Positions 1 to 5,187 of a DNA stretch of 5,187 nucleotides are shown in pieces. How positions within the stretch are numbered: position 1 is the first letter of the stretch; each line of letters starts with the position of its first letter. The notes under the pieces were generated by a model, which did no database searches, had not been told where the DNA came from, and saw nothing but the letters and a program-made list of their open reading frames with translations. The position numbers and the translations under genes were made by a program. The stretch comes from CAXRGH01 sp964230195 (GTDB taxonomy: Bacteria > Pseudomonadota > Gammaproteobacteria > Enterobacterales > Alteromonadaceae): assembly GCA_964230195.1 (NCBI GenBank), contig CAXRGH010000269.1, positions 1-5,187 on the forward strand. Direction: 5' to 3'.

Positions 1-106
1 GATACTCTGGTGGCAATGGAGTAATAGCAACATCGATGGCGTGCTCAACTAAAAAGTATTGTTCGAAAGCCTCGTGTTTATCAGCTGGTGAAGTGTTGTC
101 CGTCAT
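1..106 (-). CDS. Probable PilZ-domain protein, N-terminal fragment (runs off the left edge)
   Basis: Reading leftward from an ATG at 106-104 gives 35 open codons and one extra base to the window edge. The peptide begins MTDNTSPADKHEAFEQYF and continues into a stretch ending ITPLPPEY. A purine-rich GAGAAA lies about six bases upstream of the ATG and can act as a weak ribosome-binding site. No PilZ c-di-GMP motif (RxxxR or D/NxSxxG) is visible because that part lies outside the window. The PilZ call is inference. The short acidic start followed by a Y/F-F-x-V-x-H segment and a 'TPL' segment resembles N-termini I recall for gammaproteobacterial PilZ proteins, and a PilZ gene (VC1885, plzB) sits next to lolC in Vibrio cholerae. 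It is divergent from lolC and shares a 146-bp intergenic region. That a gene starts here is fairly secure; the family is not. Confidence 0.55.
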   Translation of the reverse strand, partial: MTDNTSPADKHEAFEQYFLVEHAIDVAITPLPPEY

Positions 107-139
107 ATATTTCTCAGTATTTTCTTTCCATTACTAAAC

Positions 140-160
140 CACATTTTATTACAGAATGTG
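140..160. repeat. Short inverted repeat in the divergent intergenic region
   Basis: CACATT at 140-145 is an exact reverse complement of AATGTG at 155-160, with a nine-base spacer. With one bulged C the dyad extends outward to AAC...GTT. It abuts the candidate lolC -35 hexamer at 161-166 and lies about 35 bp upstream of the minus-strand gene's ATG, so it could be an operator for either gene. Arms of six can occur by chance in AT-rich intergenic DNA, and I recognise no known regulator's consensus here. Confidence 0.3.
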
Positions 161-190
161 TTAGCATTCATCCACTTCTATACGTATTAT
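161..190 (+). promoter_or_regulatory. Candidate sigma70 promoter for lolCDE
   Basis: TTAGCA at 161-166 (four of six bases match TTGACA) and TATTAT at 185-190 (five of six match TATAAT) are 18 bp apart. Transcription would begin near 197, giving a leader of about 56 bases before the lolC ATG. This is the best pair I found on the plus strand between 107 and 252. A single promoter here could serve the whole operon, since lolC-lolD and lolD-lolE are tightly packed. I found no convincing promoter for the divergent gene. Confidence 0.4.
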
Positions 191-252
191 CTACCCATGC
201 ATGACTTTATTTTAGAAGTTATGGCGATTGTTCATCACACTAATGGAATTTT

Positions 253-1452
253 ATGTTAGCAAAGGTCTCTGCTTTTATTGGAATACGCTATGCTCGGGTC
301 AATAGTGGTAACCAATTTATTTCATTTATTAATGTATTTTCAGTGTTGGGGATTTCAATTGGACTCGCTGCTTTGATACTGGTGTCTTCGGTGATGAATG
401 GCTTTGAAGCTCAATTGAAACGCAAAATCCTTTCGTTGTCTCCTCATATTGTAGTATCTAGCGATACACCCCCGTCTCTCGAGACATTTCCGTCAGACGT
501 CAATGCGGTGAGTCACTGGTTAGAGCTGCAAACTATTGTTCAGTCATCATCCCATTTGCAAGGTGTGTTAATGCGAGGGGTAATTCCGAATGAATACAAA
601 GACAGTCCAGTCTTCAATCAATTTCTAACGCAAGGTGGAATTGAGCACATGATCGCCGGAAAGTATCATGTGATATTAGGATTTGAGTTAGCACGTTCAT
701 TGGATGTTGGCGTTGGCGATATTGTCAGAGTTATTGTTCCTGGACAAGTGCTTTACACCCCTCTGGGCCCTGTACCAAAGCAACGAAAAATGATCGTCAC
801 GGGGTTGTTTCGAAGTGGTAGTGAGATGGATGCACGCTTAATGTATGCCCACCATTCAGATGTACAACGTTTAACAAGAGCCCAAACTGATACCCCATCG
901 CTACATCGCTTGACGTTGAATGATGCGTTTCAACTTGATTCCGTTATTACCGCATTACCAGCAACGTATACAGTCCACGAAACATGGCGAGATAGACAAG
1001 GAGCACTTTTCTCTGCGGTAAAAATGGAAAAGAATATGATGAGCCTCATGTTACTGCTGATTATTGCAGTTGCGGCTTTTAATATTGTGTCTTCGTTAGT
1101 GATGGTGGTGACTGAAAAGAAATCAGATATTGCAATATTGCGCACCCAAGGTTTATCAACCTTCTCTATCATGCAAGTCTTTATGTTCAACGGTATGTTT
1201 AACGGGTTGAAAGGTTGCTTGTGGGGAGTGAGTCTCGGATTGTTAATTGCGTATCAAATCAATCCTTTACTGATAGCGTTAAATCTTCATCTGTTACCCA
1301 TGGAAAACGGCCAAATACTGCCCGTTGTGATTGAACCACGTTCGATTCTCATGATGACGTTACTGTCTTTGACATTTAGTTTATTGGCGACCTTATATCC
1401 AGCTTATGCAGCGACAAAACAAAAGCCAGCACAGGCATTACGTTATGATTAG
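253..1452 (+). CDS. lolC: LolC, lipoprotein-releasing ABC transporter membrane subunit (LolA-binding)
   Basis: Inner-membrane subunit of LolCDE, which extracts mature lipoproteins from the inner membrane and passes them to LolA. The 399-residue length equals E. coli LolC as I recall it. The order is a short cytoplasmic N-terminus, TM1 about 22-47 leading into SSVMNGFE, a large periplasmic domain about 50-258, then TM2 about 262-287, TM3 about 305-338 and TM4 about 362-384. The cytoplasmic loop EKKSDIAILRTQG (288-300) is the likely coupling region for LolD. LolC-type identity is shown by the LolA-binding Hook: a 13-residue hairpin from P163 to P175 containing YTPLGPVP, flanked by R159 and by Q177-R178. 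These correspond to E. coli R163, P167-P179, Q181 and R182. The C-terminus TLYPAYAA...PAQALRYD matches the family. An in-frame TAA at 241-243 makes 253 the first possible start; a modest GGA lies five bases upstream. It is the first gene of the operon. Confidence 0.96.
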   Translation: MLAKVSAFIGIRYARVNSGNQFISFINVFSVLGISIGLAALILVSSVMNGFEAQLKRKILSLSPHIVVSSDTPPSLETFPSDVNAVSHWLELQTIVQSSSHLQGVLMRGVIPNEYKDSPVFNQFLTQGGIEHMIAGKYHVILGFELARSLDVGVGDIVRVIVPGQVLYTPLGPVPKQRKMIVTGLFRSGSEMDARLMYAHHSDVQRLTRAQTDTPSLHRLTLNDAFQLDSVITALPATYTVHETWRDRQGALFSAVKMEKNMMSLMLLLIIAVAAFNIVSSLVMVVTEKKSDIAILRTQGLSTFSIMQVFMFNGMFNGLKGCLWGVSLGLLIAYQINPLLIALNLHLLPMENGQILPVVIEPRSILMMTLLSLTFSLLATLYPAYAATKQKPAQALRYD

Positions 1453-1485
1453 TAAACCAAGTAAAGTAATAGGAACATCCCCCTT

Positions 1486-2169
1486 ATGTTAAGTTGCCGA
1501 AATTTATCCAAATCGTACCAAGATGGTAGTAAAACTGTTTCCGTTTTGAATAACTTAAGTTTTGATATCAAGGAAGGTGAATCTCTTGCCATTGTGGGGA
1601 GTTCAGGGTGTGGGAAAAGCACGCTACTGCATTTACTGGGTGCACTTGATGATGCAACAGACGGTGATGTGCTGTTTGAAGGGCAGTCAATTTTTAGTTT
1701 ATCAGGCAAGCAGCAGGCAAAATTTCGAAACGAGTCCCTTGGGTTCATTTATCAATTTCATCATTTACTTCCTGAATTTACCGCCGTTGAAAATGTCGCC
1801 ATGCCGCTGATGATAGCAGGGCTGGACTCAAAGCAAGCCCTGCAAAAGGCCAATGAAATGCTAGAAAAGGTCGGTTTAGCTCACCGTTGGGATCACAAAC
1901 CCTCCGCCTTGTCAGGTGGTGAGAGACAAAGAGTTTCTATTGCTCGAGCCTTGGTTCATGGCCCTAAGTTAGTGTTGGCTGATGAACCAACAGGCAACCT
2001 TGACGAAGATACGGGGAACGAGATTTATGCGCTGCTAATGTCCCTTAAGACCTCACTCAATACCAGTTTTGTCATTGTGACGCACGATTTAAAATTGGCA
2101 AAGCAATTGGATCGTGAAATGCGACTCGATCATGGGAGGCTCGTGCCGAGCGAGGAACAGGTTGTATGA
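1486..2169 (+). CDS. lolD: LolD, ATP-binding subunit of the lipoprotein-releasing ABC transporter
   Basis: Cytoplasmic ATPase that should power lipoprotein release by LolCE, probably as a homodimer. All ABC motifs are present in its 227 residues: Walker A GSSGCGKST (38-46, K44), Q-loop Q90, signature LSGGERQR (142-149), Walker B VLADEP (163-168, E167), D-loop GNLD (170-173) and switch H200 in VTHD. The block FIYQFHHLLPEFTAVENV (87-104) around the Q-loop is a LolD hallmark that separates it from the related MacB and FtsE ATPases. The protein is slightly shorter than E. coli LolD (233) because its N-terminus is a few residues shorter. In-frame TAA at 1462-1464 excludes any upstream ATG. The nearest Shine-Dalgarno is AGGA at 1471-1474, 11 bases from the ATG, which is somewhat far. 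It follows lolC by 33 bp with no terminator, and its stop overlaps the lolE start. Confidence 0.97.
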   Translation: MLSCRNLSKSYQDGSKTVSVLNNLSFDIKEGESLAIVGSSGCGKSTLLHLLGALDDATDGDVLFEGQSIFSLSGKQQAKFRNESLGFIYQFHHLLPEFTAVENVAMPLMIAGLDSKQALQKANEMLEKVGLAHRWDHKPSALSGGERQRVSIARALVHGPKLVLADEPTGNLDEDTGNEIYALLMSLKTSLNTSFVIVTHDLKLAKQLDREMRLDHGRLVPSEEQVV

Positions 2170-3398
2170 GTTTTGCGTTAAAACTAGCTTGGCAATTTCG
2201 GAAGAACAAAACGGGGGGCGGTTTATTATCGTTTATCTCCATGTCCTCAATTCTTGGTGTGGGGCTAGGGTGTTTTGTGCTCATTGTTTTGCTCTCGGTG
2301 ATGAACGGGTTCGAGCGAGAGTTGAGAGACAAAGTATTGTCGCAAATCCCCCACGGTGAACTCATTGCGGTGGATGAACGTGGTATCCAGCAGTGGCAAA
2401 CGGCAATCAATACGCTGAAACAGAAACCGCATGTTGTATCCGTTCAACCGAGGGTTCATGTTGTTGCAATGGCGCAGCGGGGACGGAGTGCTCAAGCCAT
2501 TGAGCTTAACGGGATCAACACTCAGTATCTTGATCCGATGGACAGACGCGTGACATCCCCTGAGAGTTGGCAGTTATTTGAATCTGAAAAGCGTGCCATT
2601 TTGATGACACCTCATTTACTCAAAAAGTTAAACGTAAGTGTGGGGGACGAGATTCAGATCCTGGTTCCCCGCGCTGCAAACAATCAACAGTTTCGTTCAC
2701 CTAAAGCAATACGCTTTACCGTTGTAGCCACTCTAAACTCTGGCACTGCCATTAATAACACAGCCGCCCTCGTACATGGTGACTATATTGAGAGCCAAGT
2801 CGAAGGTAAGGCGCAAGCTCAGCGTTTGCAGATACGTTTAGATGATCCTTACATGGCACCAGAAGTTATCCGCACCATTGGTTATGACTTTGATCAATAT
2901 GTATACATTTCAGACTGGACGAGAAGCCAAGGGCACTTGTACAACGACATCCAGCTCGTTCGTATTGTAATATTCATTGCCTTAATGCTGCTAATAGCCG
3001 TTGCGTGTTTCAATATAGTCTCCACGTTATTTATGGCCGTCAATGAAAAGCAATCGGCAATCGCGGTATTAAAAACCATGGGAGCAACGGATCAATTGGT
3101 GATGCGCGTGTTTGTATATCATGGTGTCATTAATGGCGCGTTTGGTGCCATTGTTGGCTCGGTATTGGGGGGGGTATTTGCGATTTATGGTCCCGAAATT
3201 GCCGTTACTCTTGAGTCTATGACGGGAAATAAGTTGATCGCTGGCGATGTCTACTTTATTGACTTTTTGCCATCTGAACTTCATTGGCAAGATGTTTTGT
3301 TGACTTTATCTTCGGCGTTACTTTTGTGTTTTCTTGCAACGCTTTATCCTGCAAGAAAGGCGGCAAGCCTCTCGCCTGCACAAGTGTTAACCCATTAG
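2166..3398 (+). CDS. lolE: LolE, lipoprotein-releasing ABC transporter membrane subunit
   Basis: Partner of LolC in the inner-membrane LolCDE complex; the LolE side is thought to receive the lipoprotein substrate before transfer to LolA. The 410 residues (E. coli LolE 414) run: cytoplasmic N-terminus, TM1 about 20-45 followed by LSVMNGFERELRDK, periplasmic domain about 47-262, TM2 about 265-291, loop NEKQSAIAVLKTMGA (293-307), TM3 about 314-342 and TM4 about 376-394, ending in TLYPARKAA. The block DVYFIDFLPSELHW (361-374) is highly characteristic of LolE, and IPHGE (61-65) also matches. The LolA-binding Hook of LolC is absent: the equivalent stretch (about 165-183) lacks the TPxGxxP hairpin. 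The ATG at 2166 overlaps the lolD stop as ATGA, and GAGGAA at 2152-2157 sits eight bases upstream, so translational coupling with lolD is likely. An eight-G tract lies in TM3 (3167-3174). An intrinsic terminator follows 18 bp after the stop. Confidence 0.96.
   Translation: MSFALKLAWQFRKNKTGGGLLSFISMSSILGVGLGCFVLIVLLSVMNGFERELRDKVLSQIPHGELIAVDERGIQQWQTAINTLKQKPHVVSVQPRVHVVAMAQRGRSAQAIELNGINTQYLDPMDRRVTSPESWQLFESEKRAILMTPHLLKKLNVSVGDEIQILVPRAANNQQFRSPKAIRFTVVATLNSGTAINNTAALVHGDYIESQVEGKAQAQRLQIRLDDPYMAPEVIRTIGYDFDQYVYISDWTRSQGHLYNDIQLVRIVIFIALMLLIAVACFNIVSTLFMAVNEKQSAIAVLKTMGATDQLVMRVFVYHGVINGAFGAIVGSVLGGVFAIYGPEIAVTLESMTGNKLIAGDVYFIDFLPSELHWQDVLLTLSSALLLCFLATLYPARKAASLSPAQVLTH
3167..3174 (+). 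repeat. Eight-G homopolymer inside lolE
   Basis: A run of eight G encodes the V-L-G-G-V segment (residues 333-337) in TM3 of LolE. Loss of one G would put a TGA in frame after about 15 codons, and gain of one G would do so after about 13. Either change would remove TM4 and the conserved LolE C-terminal block. The frame shown here is intact. Confidence 0.85.
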
Positions 3399-3416
3399 AA
3401 TCAAATTGGTATGACG

Positions 3417-3449
3417 AATGGGGGGCAAGCTTTTACCCCCATTTTTTTT
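3417..3449 (+). terminator. Rho-independent terminator of lolCDE
   Basis: AATGGGGG (3417-3424) pairs perfectly with CCCCCATT (3436-3443) around an 11-base loop. An uninterrupted run of eight T follows at 3442-3449. This is a GC-rich stem plus U tract in the lol direction, starting 18 bp after the lolE stop. In the opposite direction the stem is followed by ATTCGTCATA rather than a T run, so it should be weak or inactive for the convergent helicase gene. The last bases of the T tract are shared with the helicase stop codon (3448-3450). Confidence 0.88.
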
Positions 3450-4812
3450 AGTCGCTATCCTGTTTTCCAGATAACCACGGGTTTTGTTTCTCTTCCACTT
3501 CTGATGATACGCGAGGCTTTTTACGCATTGCTCCAAAACCAGCCTCTTTCCCTTGCATTGTGTTCACTCGTTTGACCGGCTTTTTATGATTGGATGATCT
3601 CTGTTTTGTTGTTGATTTATCGTCTGCTTGAGAGCTCTTCGCAGGCTTGTTTCTTGGTCTAAACCCTTTAAATTTTCCTTCCAACTCAGGCCAGATGGAA
3701 AACTCGAGTTCGTGGGTCAAAAAGCTTTTCAGTTGTGTGAAGCTATTCCAGTCTTTTGGCCCTATCAGAGAAATAGCGCTACCGTGATTACCGGCCCGTC
3801 CAGTTCTTCCAACACGGTGGATATACTCATCGCTATGTTTTGGCATATCAAAGTTGATGACCAGCGAGATCTTACTCAGGTCTAAACCCCTTGATGCAAC
3901 ATCCGTCGTTATAAGGCAGGCATAGCGATTACGAGAGAACTCACTCATGATCATGCTTCGTTGCGACTGTTTCATATCACCATGTAAACCGACACTCTCA
4001 ATGCCCCAAGTTTTAGTCAACTCGGTGAGTCTTTCTGCATCATTTCGGGTTGCTGTGAATATGATGGCTTGTTGATAGGTCAAGTTTTCTAGCATCGCTG
4101 CCAACAGTGCTTGCTTATGATCTAGGTGGTCGGCTAAATAAAATGATTGTTCAATCTCTTCGTGTTGTGCGTAGGCTTCACCCACTTTAATGCGCTCAGG
4201 TTGACGCATCAGACGTTGAGTTAGTGCGTGCAGTTGAACGTTGTCCATGGTGGCTGAAAACATCATAGTTTGACGTTTTCTAGGGTCGGCGTAGCCATGG
4301 ATGAGATTCAATTGGTCGCTGAATCCAAGATCCAACATCCGGTCAGCTTCATCTAGAATTAAGAGCTCAAGCCCATTTAAGAATAAAGATTTATCTTTGA
4401 GATGGTCAGCAATACGACCTGCGGTGCCAATGACAAAGCATGGGTGCCGACCAAGGGCTTTTACTTGATCATTGTAATTTTCCCCACCAAGGATAAGGGC
4501 GCATTTGTAGGGTAAGCCCTGAAGGAGTTTCTTCAATTCACCAAAAACTTGCTTAGCAAGTTCACGCGTTGGCGCCAAAATCAATACTCTGGGATCACGT
4601 TTACTCAACGGTTTTTGTTTAATCACACGTTGAATTGCTGGGATCAGAAAAGCAAGGGTTTTACCTGATCCTGTTTTAGACGACGCAATCAAGTCCTTAC
4701 CATACAGCGCATGTGGTATGGCTAACGTTTGTATTTCAGTCGTGTCGGTAAAGGTTTTCGCTTGTAATGATTTCTGTAAACGATGATCTAACGGTAAATC
4801 AGTAAATTTCAA
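3448..4812 (-). CDS. DEAD-box ATP-dependent RNA helicase
   Basis: A superfamily 2 RNA helicase, expected to unwind or remodel RNA in the cytoplasm, for example in ribosome assembly or mRNA turnover. I chose a TTG start at 4812 (454 residues). Homologues I recall begin at this M-K-F-T-D point; TAGGA sits six bases upstream; and a promoter -10 lies only about 32 bp upstream. Numbering from that start: Q-motif region F3 and TEIQ ending at Q28, motif I SSKTGSGKT (44-52, K51), Ia APTRELA (80-86), Ib GTAGR (129-133), II DEAD (154-157), III SAT (186-188), IV IIFTATR (250-256), V TTDVASRGLD (302-311) and VI HRVGRTGR (332-339). After about residue 380 comes a basic K/R/Q/S-rich tail of about 75 residues, probably disordered and RNA-binding. 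Motif Ib has A where P is usual. It resembles an uncharacterised Shewanella/Vibrio DEAD-box group more than SrmB, and I cannot assign a symbol. It converges on lolE and its stop overlaps the lol terminator. Confidence 0.93.
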   Translation of the reverse strand: MKFTDLPLDHRLQKSLQAKTFTDTTEIQTLAIPHALYGKDLIASSKTGSGKTLAFLIPAIQRVIKQKPLSKRDPRVLILAPTRELAKQVFGELKKLLQGLPYKCALILGGENYNDQVKALGRHPCFVIGTAGRIADHLKDKSLFLNGLELLILDEADRMLDLGFSDQLNLIHGYADPRKRQTMMFSATMDNVQLHALTQRLMRQPERIKVGEAYAQHEEIEQSFYLADHLDHKQALLAAMLENLTYQQAIIFTATRNDAERLTELTKTWGIESVGLHGDMKQSQRSMIMSEFSRNRYACLITTDVASRGLDLSKISLVINFDMPKHSDEYIHRVGRTGRAGNHGSAISLIGPKDWNSFTQLKSFLTHELEFSIWPELEGKFKGFRPRNKPAKSSQADDKSTTKQRSSNHKKPVKRVNTMQGKEAGFGAMRKKPRVSSEVEEKQNPWLSGKQDSD

Positions 4813-4818
4813 TGTAGG

Positions 4819-4822
4819 TCCT
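4819..4822 (-). promoter_or_regulatory. Ribosome-binding site that sets the helicase TTG start
   Basis: AGGA at 4822-4819, six bases before the TTG at 4812-4810, has ideal Shine-Dalgarno spacing. The upstream in-frame candidates, GTG at 4839 and TTG at 4875, have no purine-rich element at a useful distance. Confidence 0.7.
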
Positions 4823-4843
4823 AGGGAAGTGATAAACACTAGT

Positions 4844-4872
4844 ATTATAGGCTTATTTGAGGCACGCAACAA
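4844..4872 (-). promoter_or_regulatory. Probable sigma70 promoter of the helicase gene
   Basis: On the minus strand a perfect TATAAT occupies 4849-4844. Seventeen bases upstream is TTGTTG (4872-4867), matching three of six bases of the -35 consensus, all in the TTG part. Transcription would start near 4837, leaving a leader of about 25 bases before the TTG at 4812. This supports the downstream start and suggests the helicase can be transcribed independently of the CoA-transferase gene. The -35 lies inside the palindrome at 4855-4896. Confidence 0.6.
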
Positions 4873-4896
4873 CAAAGCAGTTGCGCAAACTCAAAT
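4855..4896. repeat. Long interrupted palindrome between the CoA-transferase and helicase genes
   Basis: The outer arms ATTTGAG (4855-4861) and CTCAAAT (4890-4896) are exact complements. The inner arms ACGCAAC (4864-4870) and GTTGCGC (4880-4886) match at six of seven positions, and the seventh becomes a G-U pair in minus-strand RNA. The loop is nine bases. In RNA from the CoA-transferase gene this forms a two-part hairpin starting 9 bases after the TAG. No U run follows on either strand, so it is not a classical intrinsic terminator. It may protect the 3' end, act as a U-less terminator, or be an operator, since it covers the helicase -35. Confidence 0.65.
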
Positions 4897-4905
4897 CAGC
4901 AAAGA

Positions 4906-5187
4906 CTAGCTAATGTTCATTTCCCTCATATTGTCATCAATAATGAGTTTCCCTTCAGTTTTTTGCTCGATTTCTTCAACCGAAACACCTGGTGCTATCT
5001 CGAGTAGATGAAAAGCACCATCGCGCACCGAAAGAACCCCAAGATCAGTAATGATTTTGGTAATACAATTGACGCCAGTTAAGGGCAGGGTGCAGGTATT
5101 CAATAGCTTTGATTCGCCGTGTTTGTTAGCGTGGGTCATAGTTACAATTATATCTTTTGCTCCAGCAACCAAATCCATAGCCCCACC
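4906..5187 (-). CDS. scoB: 3-oxoacid CoA-transferase subunit B, C-terminal part (5' end beyond the window)
   Basis: Beta subunit of a family I CoA transferase, which moves CoA between an acyl-CoA such as succinyl- or acetyl-CoA and a 3-oxoacid such as acetoacetate. The 93 visible residues begin GGAMDLVAGAKDIIV, which is the conserved GGAMDLV block well inside the protein. The ATG at 5178 is therefore an internal methionine and the frame stays open to the edge. CTLPLTG and IAPGVSVEEI follow, ending in a typical short acidic tail. Family members have about 215-220 residues, so roughly the last 40% is present. The catalytic glutamate lies in the missing part. The MTHANKHGESKLL and APGVSVEEI regions resemble the ScoB/AtoA/DhcB subgroup of pseudomonads and marine gammaproteobacteria, so the substrate could be acetoacetate or a related ketoacid. 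The alpha-subunit gene is expected just upstream, beyond 5187. It is co-oriented with the helicase gene but separated by 93 bp with a promoter. Confidence 0.9.
   Translation of the reverse strand, partial: GGAMDLVAGAKDIIVTMTHANKHGESKLLNTCTLPLTGVNCITKIITDLGVLSVRDGAFHLLEIAPGVSVEEIEQKTEGKLIIDDNMREMNIS

Noticed and set aside
196..203. CATGCATG eight-base palindrome near the predicted lolC transcription start
   Set aside because: It is too short and isolated to support an operator, and a perfect eight-mer palindrome is expected by chance in a few kilobases.
224..239. Possible CRP site ending in TCACA upstream of lolC
   Set aside because: Only the right half-site is present; the left half (GCGAT) does not match TGTGA.
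930..1190. Open frames antisense to lolC, lolD and lolE, and an 85-codon plus-strand frame within the helicase at 3628-3885
   Set aside because: They are shadows of well-conserved genes, with low-complexity or family-less translations and no start signals of their own.
1486..2169. LolD might be a MacB or FtsE type ATPase
   Set aside because: The FIYQFHHLLPEFT block and placement between lolC and lolE are specific to LolD.
4837..4839. GTG at 4839 as the helicase start
   Set aside because: It has no Shine-Dalgarno and lies at about the predicted transcription start, just after the TATAAT.
5176..5178. ATG at 5178 as the start of a 90-residue protein
   Set aside because: It is the internal methionine of the conserved GGAMDLV block of CoA-transferase beta subunits; the frame is open to the window edge, so the gene is cut, not short.

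Overview
The window looks like chromosomal core DNA from a gammaproteobacterium with moderate GC. The best guess is a marine or aquatic lineage near Vibrionaceae or the Alteromonadales. This rests on protein resemblance and on recalled gene order (a PilZ gene divergent from lolCDE, as in Vibrio cholerae), not on a database search. I see no mobile element, tRNA, rRNA or CRISPR.

Layout: positions 1-106 (minus strand) hold the first 35 codons of a gene running off the left edge, probably a PilZ-domain protein. A 146-bp divergent intergenic region (107-252) carries a candidate lolC promoter and a small inverted repeat. From 253 to 3398 (plus strand) lies a complete lolC-lolD-lolE operon. The lolC-lolD gap is 33 bp, lolD and lolE overlap by ATGA, and a strong intrinsic terminator follows lolE. 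Convergent with it is a DEAD-box RNA helicase gene (minus strand, 3448 to a probable TTG start at 4812). Its stop codon sits at the end of the lol terminator's T tract. Upstream of it, also on the minus strand, is the 3' part of a CoA-transferase subunit B gene cut by the right edge (4906-5187). The 93-bp gap between helicase and transferase holds a good sigma70-type promoter and a long interrupted palindrome.

Together, LolC, LolD and LolE form the inner-membrane ABC machine that extracts mature outer-membrane lipoproteins and passes them to the periplasmic chaperone LolA. LolC keeps the Hook and Pad residues that contact LolA. The helicase (RNA remodelling) and the CoA transferase (oxoacid/ketone-body metabolism) have no evident functional link to Lol.

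No undescribed system is evident. The points most worth a second look are the helicase start site with its promoter, the palindrome over that promoter's -35, a motif Ib substitution in the helicase, and an eight-G tract inside lolE.
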